Shown: positions 34,425 to 44,494 of the stretch, piece after piece
Numbering within the stretch: position 1 is the stretch's first letter
Layout of the letters: each line of letters opens with the position of its first letter
Position numbers and translations under genes: made by a program
Notes under the pieces: generated by a model
Told to the model about the DNA's origin: nothing
Seen by the model: only the letters and a program-made list of their open reading frames with translations
Databases searched by the model: none
NCBI GenBank assembly: GCA_024364735.1
Contig: JAGFNQ010000845.1
Span: 62,001-126,000 of the forward strand
Direction of reading: 5' to 3'
Source: Boesenbergia rotunda
Taxonomy: Eukaryota; Streptophyta; Magnoliopsida; Zingiberales; Zingiberaceae
Length of the DNA stretch: 64,000 nucleotides

Positions 34425-36470
34425 TCCATCTTCTCTGACTCACAACTAGAGTTTATTGTCACAATTATGAATGTTCTAAAACTGCCTTTGTTGCTGCAGC
34501 TAGTTACCGTCTTATGTTTAGTAATGGCATGCTGTATATCACATGTGGATGATCAAATTCAGACATGTGTAGTATGATTTCCCTGACATTCGGTGACATT
34601 TTTCCTGAATTTTTTCTGATCTTTATGACTCTGCTGATATTTTTGAAAAGGACAACGGTTTTTTTTAATCAAAAGTTGTATGTGAAAATACTCATTTATT
34701 AATAAGTGTTCTAGGATTTGTTTTTTTTTTGTCAAAGGGCATACGAACAATCATTTTATTTCTCTTATATTTTTCGTGTCAATAATTTTTTTTTGCAATT
34801 CACCTTTTAAGACATCTGAATTTTTTTTTCATAATTTTGATCGTAAAATAATAGAATATGATTTGGATATATATATCTTTTCTCTCTCTCTCATCGGTAG
34901 TAATTTACTTCATCTTATCGAAAAGTGATAGGTATGTTATAGTCGCGAGCTTATCCACCAATTAAAATCATAGACAAGTCTGTTCGTATATCCCTTAGAT
35001 GGTATTAAGGGTTTTCGTAAAAGTCTACATTGATCGACATTTTCCATAGAAGTGTTTAGGATTTCAATAATACTCTATTTTTATAATAGCGGAAAAAAAA
35101 GTCTGTGAATATTTCATGTTGTTCCTTACGATTATCCATCAGGACTTAACTTTTTTATTATCAAAAATAATTTTTATTTTAAATATCTTTATTTTCTCCG
35201 ATTATATTTTTATGAATGTTACCAATATTTTTAAAATTTATTATTTTATATTTTATATTTCTTTCATTATTTTATATTTTTATATTTTATATTTATATCT
35301 TTATTTTCTTTATCTTGGTATATTTTCTTTATCTCTATCTCTATTTTATATATTTATATATTTTATATATTTATTTATAATTATTTTGGAAAAAAATATT
35401 TTAATATTGGATATCAAAGGGCTTGATATTCTCGAATTTCAGGCTCAATGTGGCCTGATATTTTTTCCATTTTAAAAATATTTTTAAAAAATATATAATC
35501 ATTATTTATTAATTATTTATAGGATAATTTTTTAATTATTTCTTAATCTTTTCAAAAATATTATTGGGACTCATGTATAATCATATCCAGCTTATATTTA
35601 TTTAAACTTTAAATAAGTTTAAATATATCGTACTATTGGAGAATATCTGGAAAGTCCGTAAATACACAATGGATAGCACAATTAGAGTCCTTGCAATATC
35701 ATAAACTCATAATATTTGAAATTGTTACAATCGGACTTTTCTAAGTCCATCAGTGAGTTTCCATCGAAACCCACTCATGGACCTAGGATATTTGAATTTC
35801 TTAATACTCAATATCACTAGGTAGGGTTGAGTTAAGGGAAAGTAATTATGGTATATTAAAACTTAGTCATAACCACTTGCAATGATTTGCTCGTGTCGTA
35901 CAACTCGGCATGGAACAATACATCATATAACGGTTGTAGCATATTTAGACTATATTTTTTTATCTCTCATCTTTATCTCTTTATTTTTCTTATCTGTATG
36001 TCTTATTTTTATCTTAATTTTTTTATATTTATATTTTAATTTAATTTCTATTATATTTATCTTTTATATTTTCAATCCATAAACTATATTTATTTATTTA
36101 TATTTTATATTTTTTTTATTTTTTTATTATTGTATTTATATATTTTATATTTATATCTTTATTTAAACTCAAATTTTTTATTAATATTTGACAAAAAAAA
36201 AATTAGTATATTATGAACTGATCTATGATCATATTCGATTTACATTCAATTAAACAAGCTAAAATGTATCGTACTATTGGAAAATCTCTAGAAGGGGCAA
36301 CATTAACTACAACTTTTTTTTACGATACTATTGATGTACTAGATACAAAATATATAGATTCACTTCTCCTACTTACAAAATATATACTTCAAACAGAATA
36401 TTCCTGTATACATAAACCAGTAACTCAAGAACCTGCGGCTAGCGGCATTCTACAAGTCCTTTGATTATGA
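34425..36470. other. AT-rich intergenic region
   Basis: The 3' flank of the PHF5A-like gene, then very AT-rich low-complexity DNA (35100-35560 and 35940-36190 are nearly all A/T with TTTATAT and CTTTATCTC runs). A diverged direct repeat containing ATCGTACTATTGGA (near 35627 and 36267) is the only structure noticed. The long frame at 35116-35475 reflects T-rich sequence and is not credible as a gene. Confidence 0.5.
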
Positions 36471-36475
36471 CCCAG

Positions 36476-38497
36476 TTATTTGTAGCGGCTGCATTTGAGT
36501 TTTACTTTTCCATTGTGTCTCAACTTGATCCGTGCCTTCCTTTGCCTACCGGGCTGCACAAGGCTACGGGGACATAGAACTATAATGTTATTTACGCCCC
36601 TAGGCCAAAATTCTTTTCTTCGACAAGGATAAATATGATCCATGTAAATGGCATTCCAATTTTGTGAATGAAAATAATGCTCACAATATGGGAGTGTATC
36701 CATATTCCGATGAATGATGACGACAATAACATGTGAGCAAAAGAGTCCTGAATTTTGAAACTCCCCACAATTACAATATTTTCTTTCCAAATAAACAATG
36801 TAGGAAGTGCCCCATATTTTTACTTCCATTTCAGATTGAGAGTAGGGGTGAACCTTATATTTTCTAGCTTTCTCTCACCTTGAATTCATTTCTTATATAG
36901 CATGAGGTGTCAAAGCAACGTTCCATTTTGAGACTTCCTCTCTACGGTTAAAGAATCATTGAGCTACCTTTCTTCTTGTATTATCAATTAACCTGTTTAT
37001 GGAAAAATTCATGTGTATTCTTGAATAAAACATTTAAACTCTCCACACAATTAGTGGTTAGCATTCTGTACCTTCTCCTAGTAAAGTATGCATTAACTCA
37101 CCTTTTAAGGTCAATGTTCTGAAGTCACTTATGGGCATCTCAATGTTTTTCAAATATTGACTGCATTATGAGATCATATTAGAGTATTATGTTTGCTAGT
37201 GTTGCTGCCCAAAACAAGTCTAAAGTTGCTCTACTTCCAGTATCTGTTATCATATTACAAGATATGCAGTGGTAACAGAAAGCATGATAGATGGTTGGGT
37301 AGACTTTCCTAACTACTGATATAATGTCACGATATCTATCTGATACTATGGTCATTGACTGTGCATCGACAACAAAGAACCTCTTTGTATGATCCAAAAA
37401 CCACTCCCATGCAGACCCACATTTAACTTCAGCGATTCCAAAGGCAACTGGGAGAACATTGCCATTACCATCGATCATTGTAGCGATCAACAATACACTA
37501 AGATACTTCCCTCTTAGATGTGTGACATCAATTCATGTAAGTTGACACAAATAAGACCTGAACACTTTTCGACAAGCACCAAAAGCCCAAAAACAACGCT
37601 GGAACACATTATTATCATTCATGTGTAGTGCCACATAGGTTTCAGGATCCCTAGCTCTTAACTCATACAGATATTGTGGAAGATCTTTATATGTCTCATC
37701 ATAATCTCCAACGACCTTTTTCAACGCTTTCTCCCTGGCTATGTATATTTTTCTGTATGATATGGTCATTCAAAACCTAACTTTTATATCTGATATAATC
37801 ATACTTGGTTTATGTTGTTTATTATAAAAAAATTGCTCTTCAATAAAAAAACGCTATAAATGACAAAGAACATGCTTGATAATCAACAGTTTCCCTAACT
37901 ATTTCACATTGGTGTTCCTTTACATATTTTGTAACAGTGAACTCTACTCCCCCGGGCAACTACTCCATGTACATAGTTGGTTGAAGCACACTACTTTAAT
38001 TCTATTTTTCCGAGCATATTTCACAAGTGCATTCTTTAATTCTTGTCTAGATGAAAAAATTTGTCCCACAAAAATTCATGCTCATCTCTTGCTTTTGCCT
38101 CTCCAATTGACCCAGCTAACAATCGAGAATTCAAAATATAAGGATCATCAGCTATTAGAAACTCTTCCTCTAAGTCACTGTACTGATCTGGCGAAAATTC
38201 ATATTGCTCAATTTGCATATCATCAGTTTGGAATTCTTGTAAATCTATGTTGGGTTGTAATTCATCTACAATTCAGATTTCATTCTCTTCCTCCTGACTC
38301 CAGGTTGACTCAAAGTATTCAATAAGTCTTGTAGAAGAATTCAGACACCCTTCCTTTAGATTACTTGCTTCTTCATTTAGATCAAATGCTAAATACCTTG
38401 TAATTATATTACAACTATACTCTGAAGACGATGGAATATTAGTACCGGATATTTCTGCTCCATTCCGCATGACAACATTATCATCAAGCATATTCAA
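36476..38497 (-). pseudogene. Mutator-like (MULE) transposase, decayed
   Basis: Reading 38497 down to 36476, pieces of a MuDR-type transposase appear in order. First come an acidic N-terminal region (38497-38036) and a segment with AREKALKKVVGDYDETYKDLPQYL (37769-37533). The catalytic region follows with IDVTHLRGKYLSVLLIATMIDGNG and IVSDRYRDI (about 37530-37179). Last is a SWIM zinc-finger, CNCGEFQNSGLFCSH (about 36760). The pieces are separated by stops and frameshifts, including a stop just before the IDVTHLRG block. The gene would have cut and moved a Mutator element. Terminal inverted repeats were not located. Confidence 0.82.
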
Positions 38498-39146
38498 TAT
38501 CTCTGAGATAATTTCATCAGCAACATTATCATCCCTGAAAAATAAATTACAATTTAATTTGTCAAAGTTTCGAATTCATAATCAAGTGTTTTTGTAATTC
38601 AAAAAATAGGCAACAATCGATACAGATCCAATATCAAACCAAATGAGGGTCTGATATCATCCTATATCTGGCCCGAGTTCGCATTTAAGCATAAATTTAT
38701 CGTATGGTTAAACAAATTCTGAGACCTCAATTTATGTAATGCATGACACCGTTAGAATCCTTCTGCAAACTAAAAATTAGTAGGAAGAGTTGATCATGGA
38801 CAAAATTAGGTCAGATACATACCATAGCAGAGTAGAACATGATCAAGATGAAATAAATCCTACAAAAATCCTTATACTATTTCTTTTCACTGTATATACA
38901 AATTTTAAGTAACCAAATAATACGTATATTACTAATTTTTTTCTTCCTTTTTTTTATCAAACACACTATTGCTTCAAAATCTTCTTCAACACTGATCTTC
39001 CTCAACGATTTTTTGAAGTTACCTCTAGAATACACTCCTGCTTTCAACTCTCTCTTTTGTAATCGTAGCAAAATACAGTAAAAGATTCGTGATGAGTTGA
39101 GTTGTACAATATAGGAAAAGATATATATAGTGAGAGAAGATGAGAA
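38498..39146. other. Spacer right of the MULE remnant
   Basis: May include the end of the Mutator element, but no TIR was found. No gene is supported; the 95-aa reverse frame at 38877-39164 has no recognisable family. Confidence 0.35.
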
Positions 39147-39192
39147 TGTTGGGACCGATGACACGGCTAGAGAGAGGGTGAATAGCCAGTTC
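39147..39192 (-). mobile_element. Left stub of a reverse-oriented LTR split by the copia element
   Basis: The string from TGTTGGGACCGATG through GGGTGAATAGCC is the reverse complement of an LTR end of the element 1 type. It stops at AGTTC, where the 14-kb copia element begins. The rest of the same LTR resumes at 53427-53432 on the far side. The two parts plus the AGTTC duplication show that the copia element landed inside this LTR. Confidence 0.75.
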
Positions 39193-39298
39193 TGTTGATG
39201 CAGTCTGGCCCTGATTGTTGTTTTGGTGTTGACACCGATTTATGTTTAGGTTGATGATTATGATTATGTTTAAGTCCTGATCGAGGATTAGGCATGGT

Positions 39299-39650
39299 TT
39301 GGAAAATCCTAGCCTGGAGGGCTAGGTGTTGGAAAATCTTAGCCTGGAGGGCTAGGTGTTGGAAAATCCTAACCTGGAGGGTTAGGTGTTGAAAATCCTA
39401 GTCTGGAGGGCTAGGTGTTGGAAAATCCTAACCTGGAGGGTTAGGTGTTGAAAATCCTAGTCTGGAGGGCTAGGTGTTGGAAAAGTCCTAATTCGGAAGG
39501 GTTGGGTGAAAAGTCCTAGCTTAGAGGGCTAGGTGAAAAGTCCTAACTTGGAGGGTTAGGTGCAAATTCCCAACTTGGAGGGTTAGGTGAAAAATCCTTA
39601 GCTTGGAGGGCTAAGGTGGATGGAAACTTAGCTTGGAGGGCTAAGTTTAA
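39299..39650 (+). repeat. Tandem hairpin-forming array in 5' LTR of element 2
   Basis: Roughly a dozen units of about 27-31 bp, each with a short inverted repeat: CCTAGC or CCTAAC, about seven bases, then GCTAGG or GTTAGG, joined by TGTTGGAAAAT or TGAAAAGT. Both arms vary together between C and T forms (CCTAGC with GCTAGG, CCTAAC with GTTAGG), so pairing is kept. The 3' LTR array (about 51260-51740) is longer. Confidence 0.85.
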
Positions 39651-39654
39651 GTCC

Positions 39655-40320
39655 TTGGATCGGTCTGGTGACCGATCAAGGAATCTGGCACGCTGCTCCA
39701 TCGTGGATCGGTCAGGTGACCGATCCAGCAATGACTGATCGGTCTGGTGACTTATCAGGGAGCACACAGTGAGGTTGGGAACCTACTGTACTGCTCCTGA
39801 TCGATCCGGTGACCGATCAGGGAGTGCGTGTTTCACCCACTGCTTGGCTCCTGATCGGTCTGGTGACCGATCAGGGAGCAAACAAGTGAGGTTGAGTTCC
39901 CCTGCTGATCTGCACCTGATCGGTCTGGTGACCGATCAGGATCACTGTGCAGATCGTTCCGCAGAACGATCAAACGTCGCAGGTTCCTCTCTATGATCGA
40001 TCAGGACGGAGCCTGATCGGTCTGGTCATGTTCTGATCGGTCTGGTGACCGATCAGGAGGCTGCCTGATCGGTCCGGTGACCAATCAGGAGGTCTGGACT
40101 GTGAAGCTCAGAAATCGCCTGATAAAGGAGTGGATCGTTCGGGTGATCGATCCACAGCCTGGGATCGGTCTGGTGATCGGTCCAGGAGAGTCCCAAAGAA
40201 ATCGCGATTTCTAATTGAGCGTTGGGGACAGATCAGGACGGAGCCTGATCGGTCTGGACCTAGCCTGATCGGTCTGGTGACCGATCAGGAGTCGCTCTGA
40301 TCGGTCGCATGACCGATCAC
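39655..40320. repeat. GATCGGTC/GACCGATC palindrome cluster, 5' LTR of element 2
   Basis: At least ten copies of TGATCGGTC-TGGT-GACCGATCA or close variants, each a 9-bp inverted repeat around a 4-nt spacer. The matching cluster in the 3' LTR is at about 51747-52412. Short overlapping frames here are artefacts of the repeat. Confidence 0.9.
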
Positions 40321-41333
40321 TTTAATTCAAATTGCACTGTCAGACGCTCTGATCGCGTCTGACCGTATCCGATTCGCTGCTGTTTGCCTCTGATATTTGA
40401 TTTACTGTGTGATATACTGCTCTAACAGTCTGATTAAACTGCAGGTGACAGGGGAGGATTCAAACACTCAAGGAGAAGTCAATGGAGGCTTTCCTTGGAG
40501 CAGGTTTGTCCATTTCTCATCTCAGGTTACAACGACTGGAGCTGCAGGACTGAAGCCGCTGACTGAAGCTTGGCTGAGGGAGCTCAGGAAGTTCAGTAAG
40601 GGTTCAGTGGTAGCTGGCGTTGGCAGTGAGGCAGCTGGAGGCTGCTGGAGATGAGGTCACTTGATGCTTAGTGGAGAAACAAAAGGGCGGAAGATGGCTT
40701 CGTGGAAGCAGAGTTCGAATACTGACTTCTTGCTACGCCTTGAGTTCTCCACAACTGCTTGCTATGTTCTTGAAGTTTCCATCATTCTGAGCAAGCGATC
40801 GAGAAGCAATCATCCATTACTTGAGCGCTTGAAGGAGAGAACAAGAAGCTTGGAGTCTGACAGTGGGAAGACACGAAGAAGGGTTCTTGCGTGAGATCGC
40901 CACTGGGTGGAGCTCAGGGAAGCTTGCTGCGTTCTTGTCCTTGATAAGTGTTTGAGTAAGATCCTTCTTGTTGTTTCTTTGTGCTTAAACTTTATCTGTG
41001 ATTGAAACACTGTGGAGAGGTTACTCCACCGAGAAGGAGGTTGCTTTTTATCCGGTGATCACCGGGGCTTGATCTGCCGACGATCAAGGGATCGCCCACC
41101 TTAAGGGCACGCCAAGGAGTAGGGGCAAGTTATCCCCGAACCTTGTAAATCCTCTTTGTTAGCGATCTTGCTAGCTGTGTTTGGTTTGTTTGTGTGTTAG
41201 TTTTCTGCACACCTTGTTTTCTATTCTTTCCGCTGTGCTACTGACTTCTAAGTTGCAGAAACTTGTTAAGTGCCAAAGGTTGCATTGATTGGCTATATTC
41301 ACCCCCCTCTCTAGCCATCCCATTTCCAACAAG

Positions 41334-41345
41334 TGGTATCAGAGC
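41334..41345 (+). other. Primer binding site, element 2
   Basis: TGGTATCAGAGC begins two bases after the 5' LTR; iMet tRNA type, as in element 1 and the gypsy element. Confidence 0.92.
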
Positions 41346-42569
41346 TTAGGGCTCTGTACACGGCTTAACATCCGAGAGTTTTCAACAAGATGACGTTGAG
41401 AGAAGGCTTCTCCACCACCCGACCTCCATTCTTTGATGGTGCCGACTTCCAATATTGGAGATCAAAGATGGAATACTATTTGAAGATGGATATCCATACT
41501 TGGTTCGCGGTGAAGGAGGGATTCACCCCTCCTAAGGATGATGAAGGAAAAGAACTTGAGTCATGGAGGTGGACTGCCGAACAAACACGAAAAAGTGAAG
41601 CCGACGCAAAGACGGTTGTCACTCTACAATGTGGCATGAACAAAGACCAACTCATCAAGGTTGGTCCTTTCACAAGTGCAAAGGACTTGTGGAACAAACT
41701 CATTGAGCTCCATGAAGGCACCCGAGACTCTAGAATTGCAAAGAGGGACTTGTTCCTCAATCAACTTCAAAATCTCTCCATGAAGGAGAATGAGTTGGTA
41801 AGTGAGCTCGATAGCCGGTTCAAGAAAGTCCTCAATGGACTTCATTCAATTGATGAAAAAGTCGAGAATCGCGACCTTGTGAGGTATGTCTTGAAAGCAT
41901 TTCCAAGGAATACTTTGTGGTCATCCATGGTGGATGCCTACAAAGTATCCAAGGATCTATCTATTGTTAAGTTAGATGACTTATTTTTGTGAGATGGAAT
42001 TGCATGAAATTGCTAACAAAGGCCCCAAGGAGAAGGGGATTGCTTTAGTTGCAGGGGACCGAACCACCAAGAAGAAGAAGGAGAAGGAGAAGGAGAAGGA
42101 GGTCTCCTCATCTTCATCCTCTTCCGAATCCGAGTCCGATTCCGAGGAAGATGGCAGCGGCTCTTCTTCCTCCGAGATGGCAAACTTTGTGCGAAGGATG
42201 ATGCGAAGGGATAGACGCTTCAAGGGTAGAGGTAACTCTAGTGAAGTTAAACTTGATAAGACTAATGCCTCTTGCTTTGAGTGTGGTAGGAAAGGGCATT
42301 TCAAGAATGAATGTCCAAAGCTTAAGAAGAAGGAAGAGAAATCCAAAAGAAAAGAAGAGAAATCCAAGAAGAAGAAGAAGGCCTTGAAGGCCACTTGGGA
42401 TGAGTCATCCTCAAGCTCATCCGATGAAGAGAAGGAGGAGAAGAGCACAAGGCATGTGGCACTCATTGTTGGTGCAGAAAGCACCATATCGAACCTTGTT
42501 TTGATATTGGCAAAAGATTCAAAGTTAAGTTTATTGGTGATCTAACAATGTTCCTCAAGTGTGCAGAAA

Positions 42570-42810
42570 AAGTCCTAGCGAAGGGCTGCTAGGCACTGGC
42601 GAAGAACTGCCAGGAAACAAAGTCCTAGCGAAAGACTGCTAGGCACTGGTGAAGGAATGCCAGGGTACAAAGCCCTAGCGAAGGACAGCTAGGCACTGGC
42701 GAAGGAATGCTAGGGTACAAAGTCCTAGCGAAGGACTGCTAGGCACCAGGCGAAGGACAGCTTGGGACTAAAGCCCTAGCGAAGGACTGCTAGGCAACGG
42801 GCGAAGGACA
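42570..42810 (+). repeat. Tandem CCTAGC-GCTAGG units in solo LTR
   Basis: About seven units with CCTAGC, GAAGGACT or similar, then GCTAGG, alternating with CTGGCGAAG...TGCCAGG units. The hairpin core is the same as in the element 2 LTR array although surrounding sequence differs. Confidence 0.8.
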
Positions 42811-43114
42811 GCTCGGTATCGAAGACCTGGCAAAGGACCGTCAGGCAAAAGTCCAACCAGAGGAACGGTTGGCATCAGGTAAATTCTCCCGAGAGGAGTA
42901 GGTGAGGACGCGTTCCCGGTCGAGGGAACAGTAGGCGTCGGTTCGACCTAGGGCTCCATTTTGGAGACCCAAAGTCAGAACCAAGACAGCTAAGGCTGTA
43001 TAAACTAACCACTTAATGTTTTGTTGTGTTTTGGACTAACCCTGGATGCAGGACCGAAGGAACGAGTGTCTGCAGCTCAGAGAGCCTCAAAGGAGTGAGG
43101 CAACAGCTGACCAG

Positions 43115-43435
43115 GGCGCCCGGAGTGTCCCGGGCGCCCCCAAGGTGAACACAAAACACACAAACAAGAAGCGCGCTTTGACAGTACAACCTGCGGGCGC
43201 CCCCGCTGCTCCCGGGCGCCCCCAGTGTCCTGGGCGCCCCCAGTGCTAGCTACCGAAGCACACCCTCGCGAAGCCAAGAAGATGGATTTTTGACCCGGTC
43301 AATGCGGGCGCCCCGAGCGCTCCGGGCGCCCCGGTCAAACCTGATCCCGAAGGTAAAGGGATCAGATGTTGACCGAGCATTGTGCGGATCAACTGCCACG
43401 TGGGGGGGCACCCCCGACGTCCCGGGCGCCCCCAG
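43115..43435. repeat. GGGCGCCC palindrome cluster in solo LTR
   Basis: At least eight copies of the palindrome GGGCGCCC or a close variant, several paired about 12 nt apart (for example around CGGAGTGTCC). They sit at the same relative LTR position as the palindromes of the other families. Confidence 0.85.
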
Positions 43436-44494
43436 GCCCTATATAAAGGGCCCTCGACCCCAAGCTTCGAACACGACTTCCAATCAACGCTTCTACGCTC
43501 TTCTGCTCTCGCGCATCGCCTCGGAATCCTTCCAACTCGAGCCGACGACGTCCTGCTGCTCCGAAAAAGTCGATCTACCCCGGACGTCGGTAAAAGAGCG
43601 ATTTAAGTTTACTGTACTTAATTCTGTAATAATCTTTTGTAAACTATTTGCGCCTTATATAGAATTGCCCAAAGTAAACGGTCAACGACCATGGGCCTTG
43701 GAGTAGGAGTCGACCCAGGCTCCGAACCAAGTAAAATCGACCGTGTCTCTGTGTTGTTATTCTTAATTTCTGCTGCGTACTTGCTCTAAGTTTTCCGAAA
43801 AACGATTTCCGATATTCACCCCCCCTCTATCGGTTTTCTCGATCCAACACTCATGGCTCTTGGAGAGGAGAGCAGTGATGAATCTTCAAGCTCATCAAAC
43901 ACGGCTTCATCATCTTCGGATGATGAAGAGGTAATTTCTCCCGAGCTTGAAAAGTGTTATAGAGCAATTGCATGTTTAACTAGTATGCTTAAGAAATCAA
44001 AGAATAAGGTTAAAGCATTGCAATTAGAAATTGATCAATTGAAGGCATCTAGAGATGATAATATTGACGATTTGCATGTTGACTTGCTAGAAGATGAAAT
44101 TAAATTTTTGAAACATGAGATCGTAAATTTGAAATCCTCTAAGGTTGAGGAAGTAAATGTTTCGCATGATGAACTCCTAGTAGAGGAAAACCAATCATTG
44201 AAGAGTGAGGTTGAGAAGCTCAAGAATATTCTTGGGAAGTTCTCAACTAGCTCTAAGACCCTAGATATGATCCTAAATGTCCAAAGGGCAGTCTACAATA
44301 GGGCCGGTATTGGTTACCGTCCCAAAGAACCCTCATTTGTGTCTCTCATGTCTAGGACTGACATGAGACAATCAAGGACACCCAAGACTCAAAAGAAAGT
44401 TGTCAAGGCATGGGTGCCTAAGTCATGTTTAGTTGATGCTTTAGGTCCCAAGGTTTGGGTACCTAAAACTTCTATTTTTCGAATTGTGTAGGTT

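Larger units (their letters stand above)
39193..41331 (+). repeat. 5' LTR of element 2
   Basis: 2139 bp. Layout: start TGTTGATGCAGTCTGG; tandem CCTAGCCTGGAGGGCTAGG-type units at about 39299-39650; GATCGGTC...GACCGATC palindromes at about 39655-40320; a region with short frames also present in the 3' LTR; and the end motif ATTCACCCCCCTCTCTAGCC before TTTCCAACA. Confidence 0.94.
42467..43849 (+). mobile_element. Solo LTR with GGGCGCCC palindromes, TSD CTCAT
   Basis: A 1383-bp TG...CA unit begins TGTTGGTGCAGAAAGC and ends CGATCCAACA. CTCAT flanks it at 42462-42466 and 43850-43854. Internally: tandem CCTAGCGAAGGACTGCTAGG-type units at about 42570-42810; GGGCGCCC palindromes at about 43115-43435; a CTATATAAAGGG TATA-like site near 43438; and the end motif ATTCACCCCCCCTCTATCGG. 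It has no ORF. With one target copy kept, the gag frame is uninterrupted across it. Confidence 0.93.
41390..44491 (+). pseudogene. Copia gag of element 2, frameshifted and split by a solo LTR
   Basis: ATG 41390 opens a copia gag: FFDGADFQYWRSKMEYYLK at residues about 15-33, and an UBN2-like helical domain to about residue 200. A frameshift near 41985 (T run) moves the frame to 41976-42461, which holds the zinc knuckle CFECGRKGHFKNEC and Lys/Glu/Ser-rich low-complexity flanks. A solo LTR (42467-43849) then interrupts it. The frame resumes at about 43853 with an acidic Ser-rich stretch and a predicted coiled coil (residues 40-130 of that part). It ends at TAG 44489, in frame with pol. Ser-rich stretches occur on both sides of the insertion. 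Confidence 0.88.

Noticed and set aside
35116..35475. 119-aa hydrophobic frame suggestive of a membrane protein
   Set aside because: It is a translation of T-rich low-complexity DNA (Phe/Ile/Leu/Tyr only) with no homology.
36476..36829. A host FAR1-type gene from the SWIM zinc finger
   Set aside because: The pieces are split by stops and frameshifts and match the order of a MULE transposase, so a decayed transposon is the simpler call.
39655..40320. Regular palindromic repeats resembling a CRISPR array
   Set aside because: Spacing is irregular, there are no unique equal-length spacers, and the block lies in an LTR of a plant retrotransposon.
40397..40894. Two short frames (85 and 77 aa) conserved between both LTRs of element 2
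   Set aside because: They are conserved only because LTRs are copies of each other; no homology, and frame conservation cannot be judged from two near-identical copies.
2690..41345. TGGTATCAGAGC strings as possible tRNA gene pieces
   Set aside because: They are primer binding sites placed two bases after LTR ends; no tRNA cloverleaf surrounds them.
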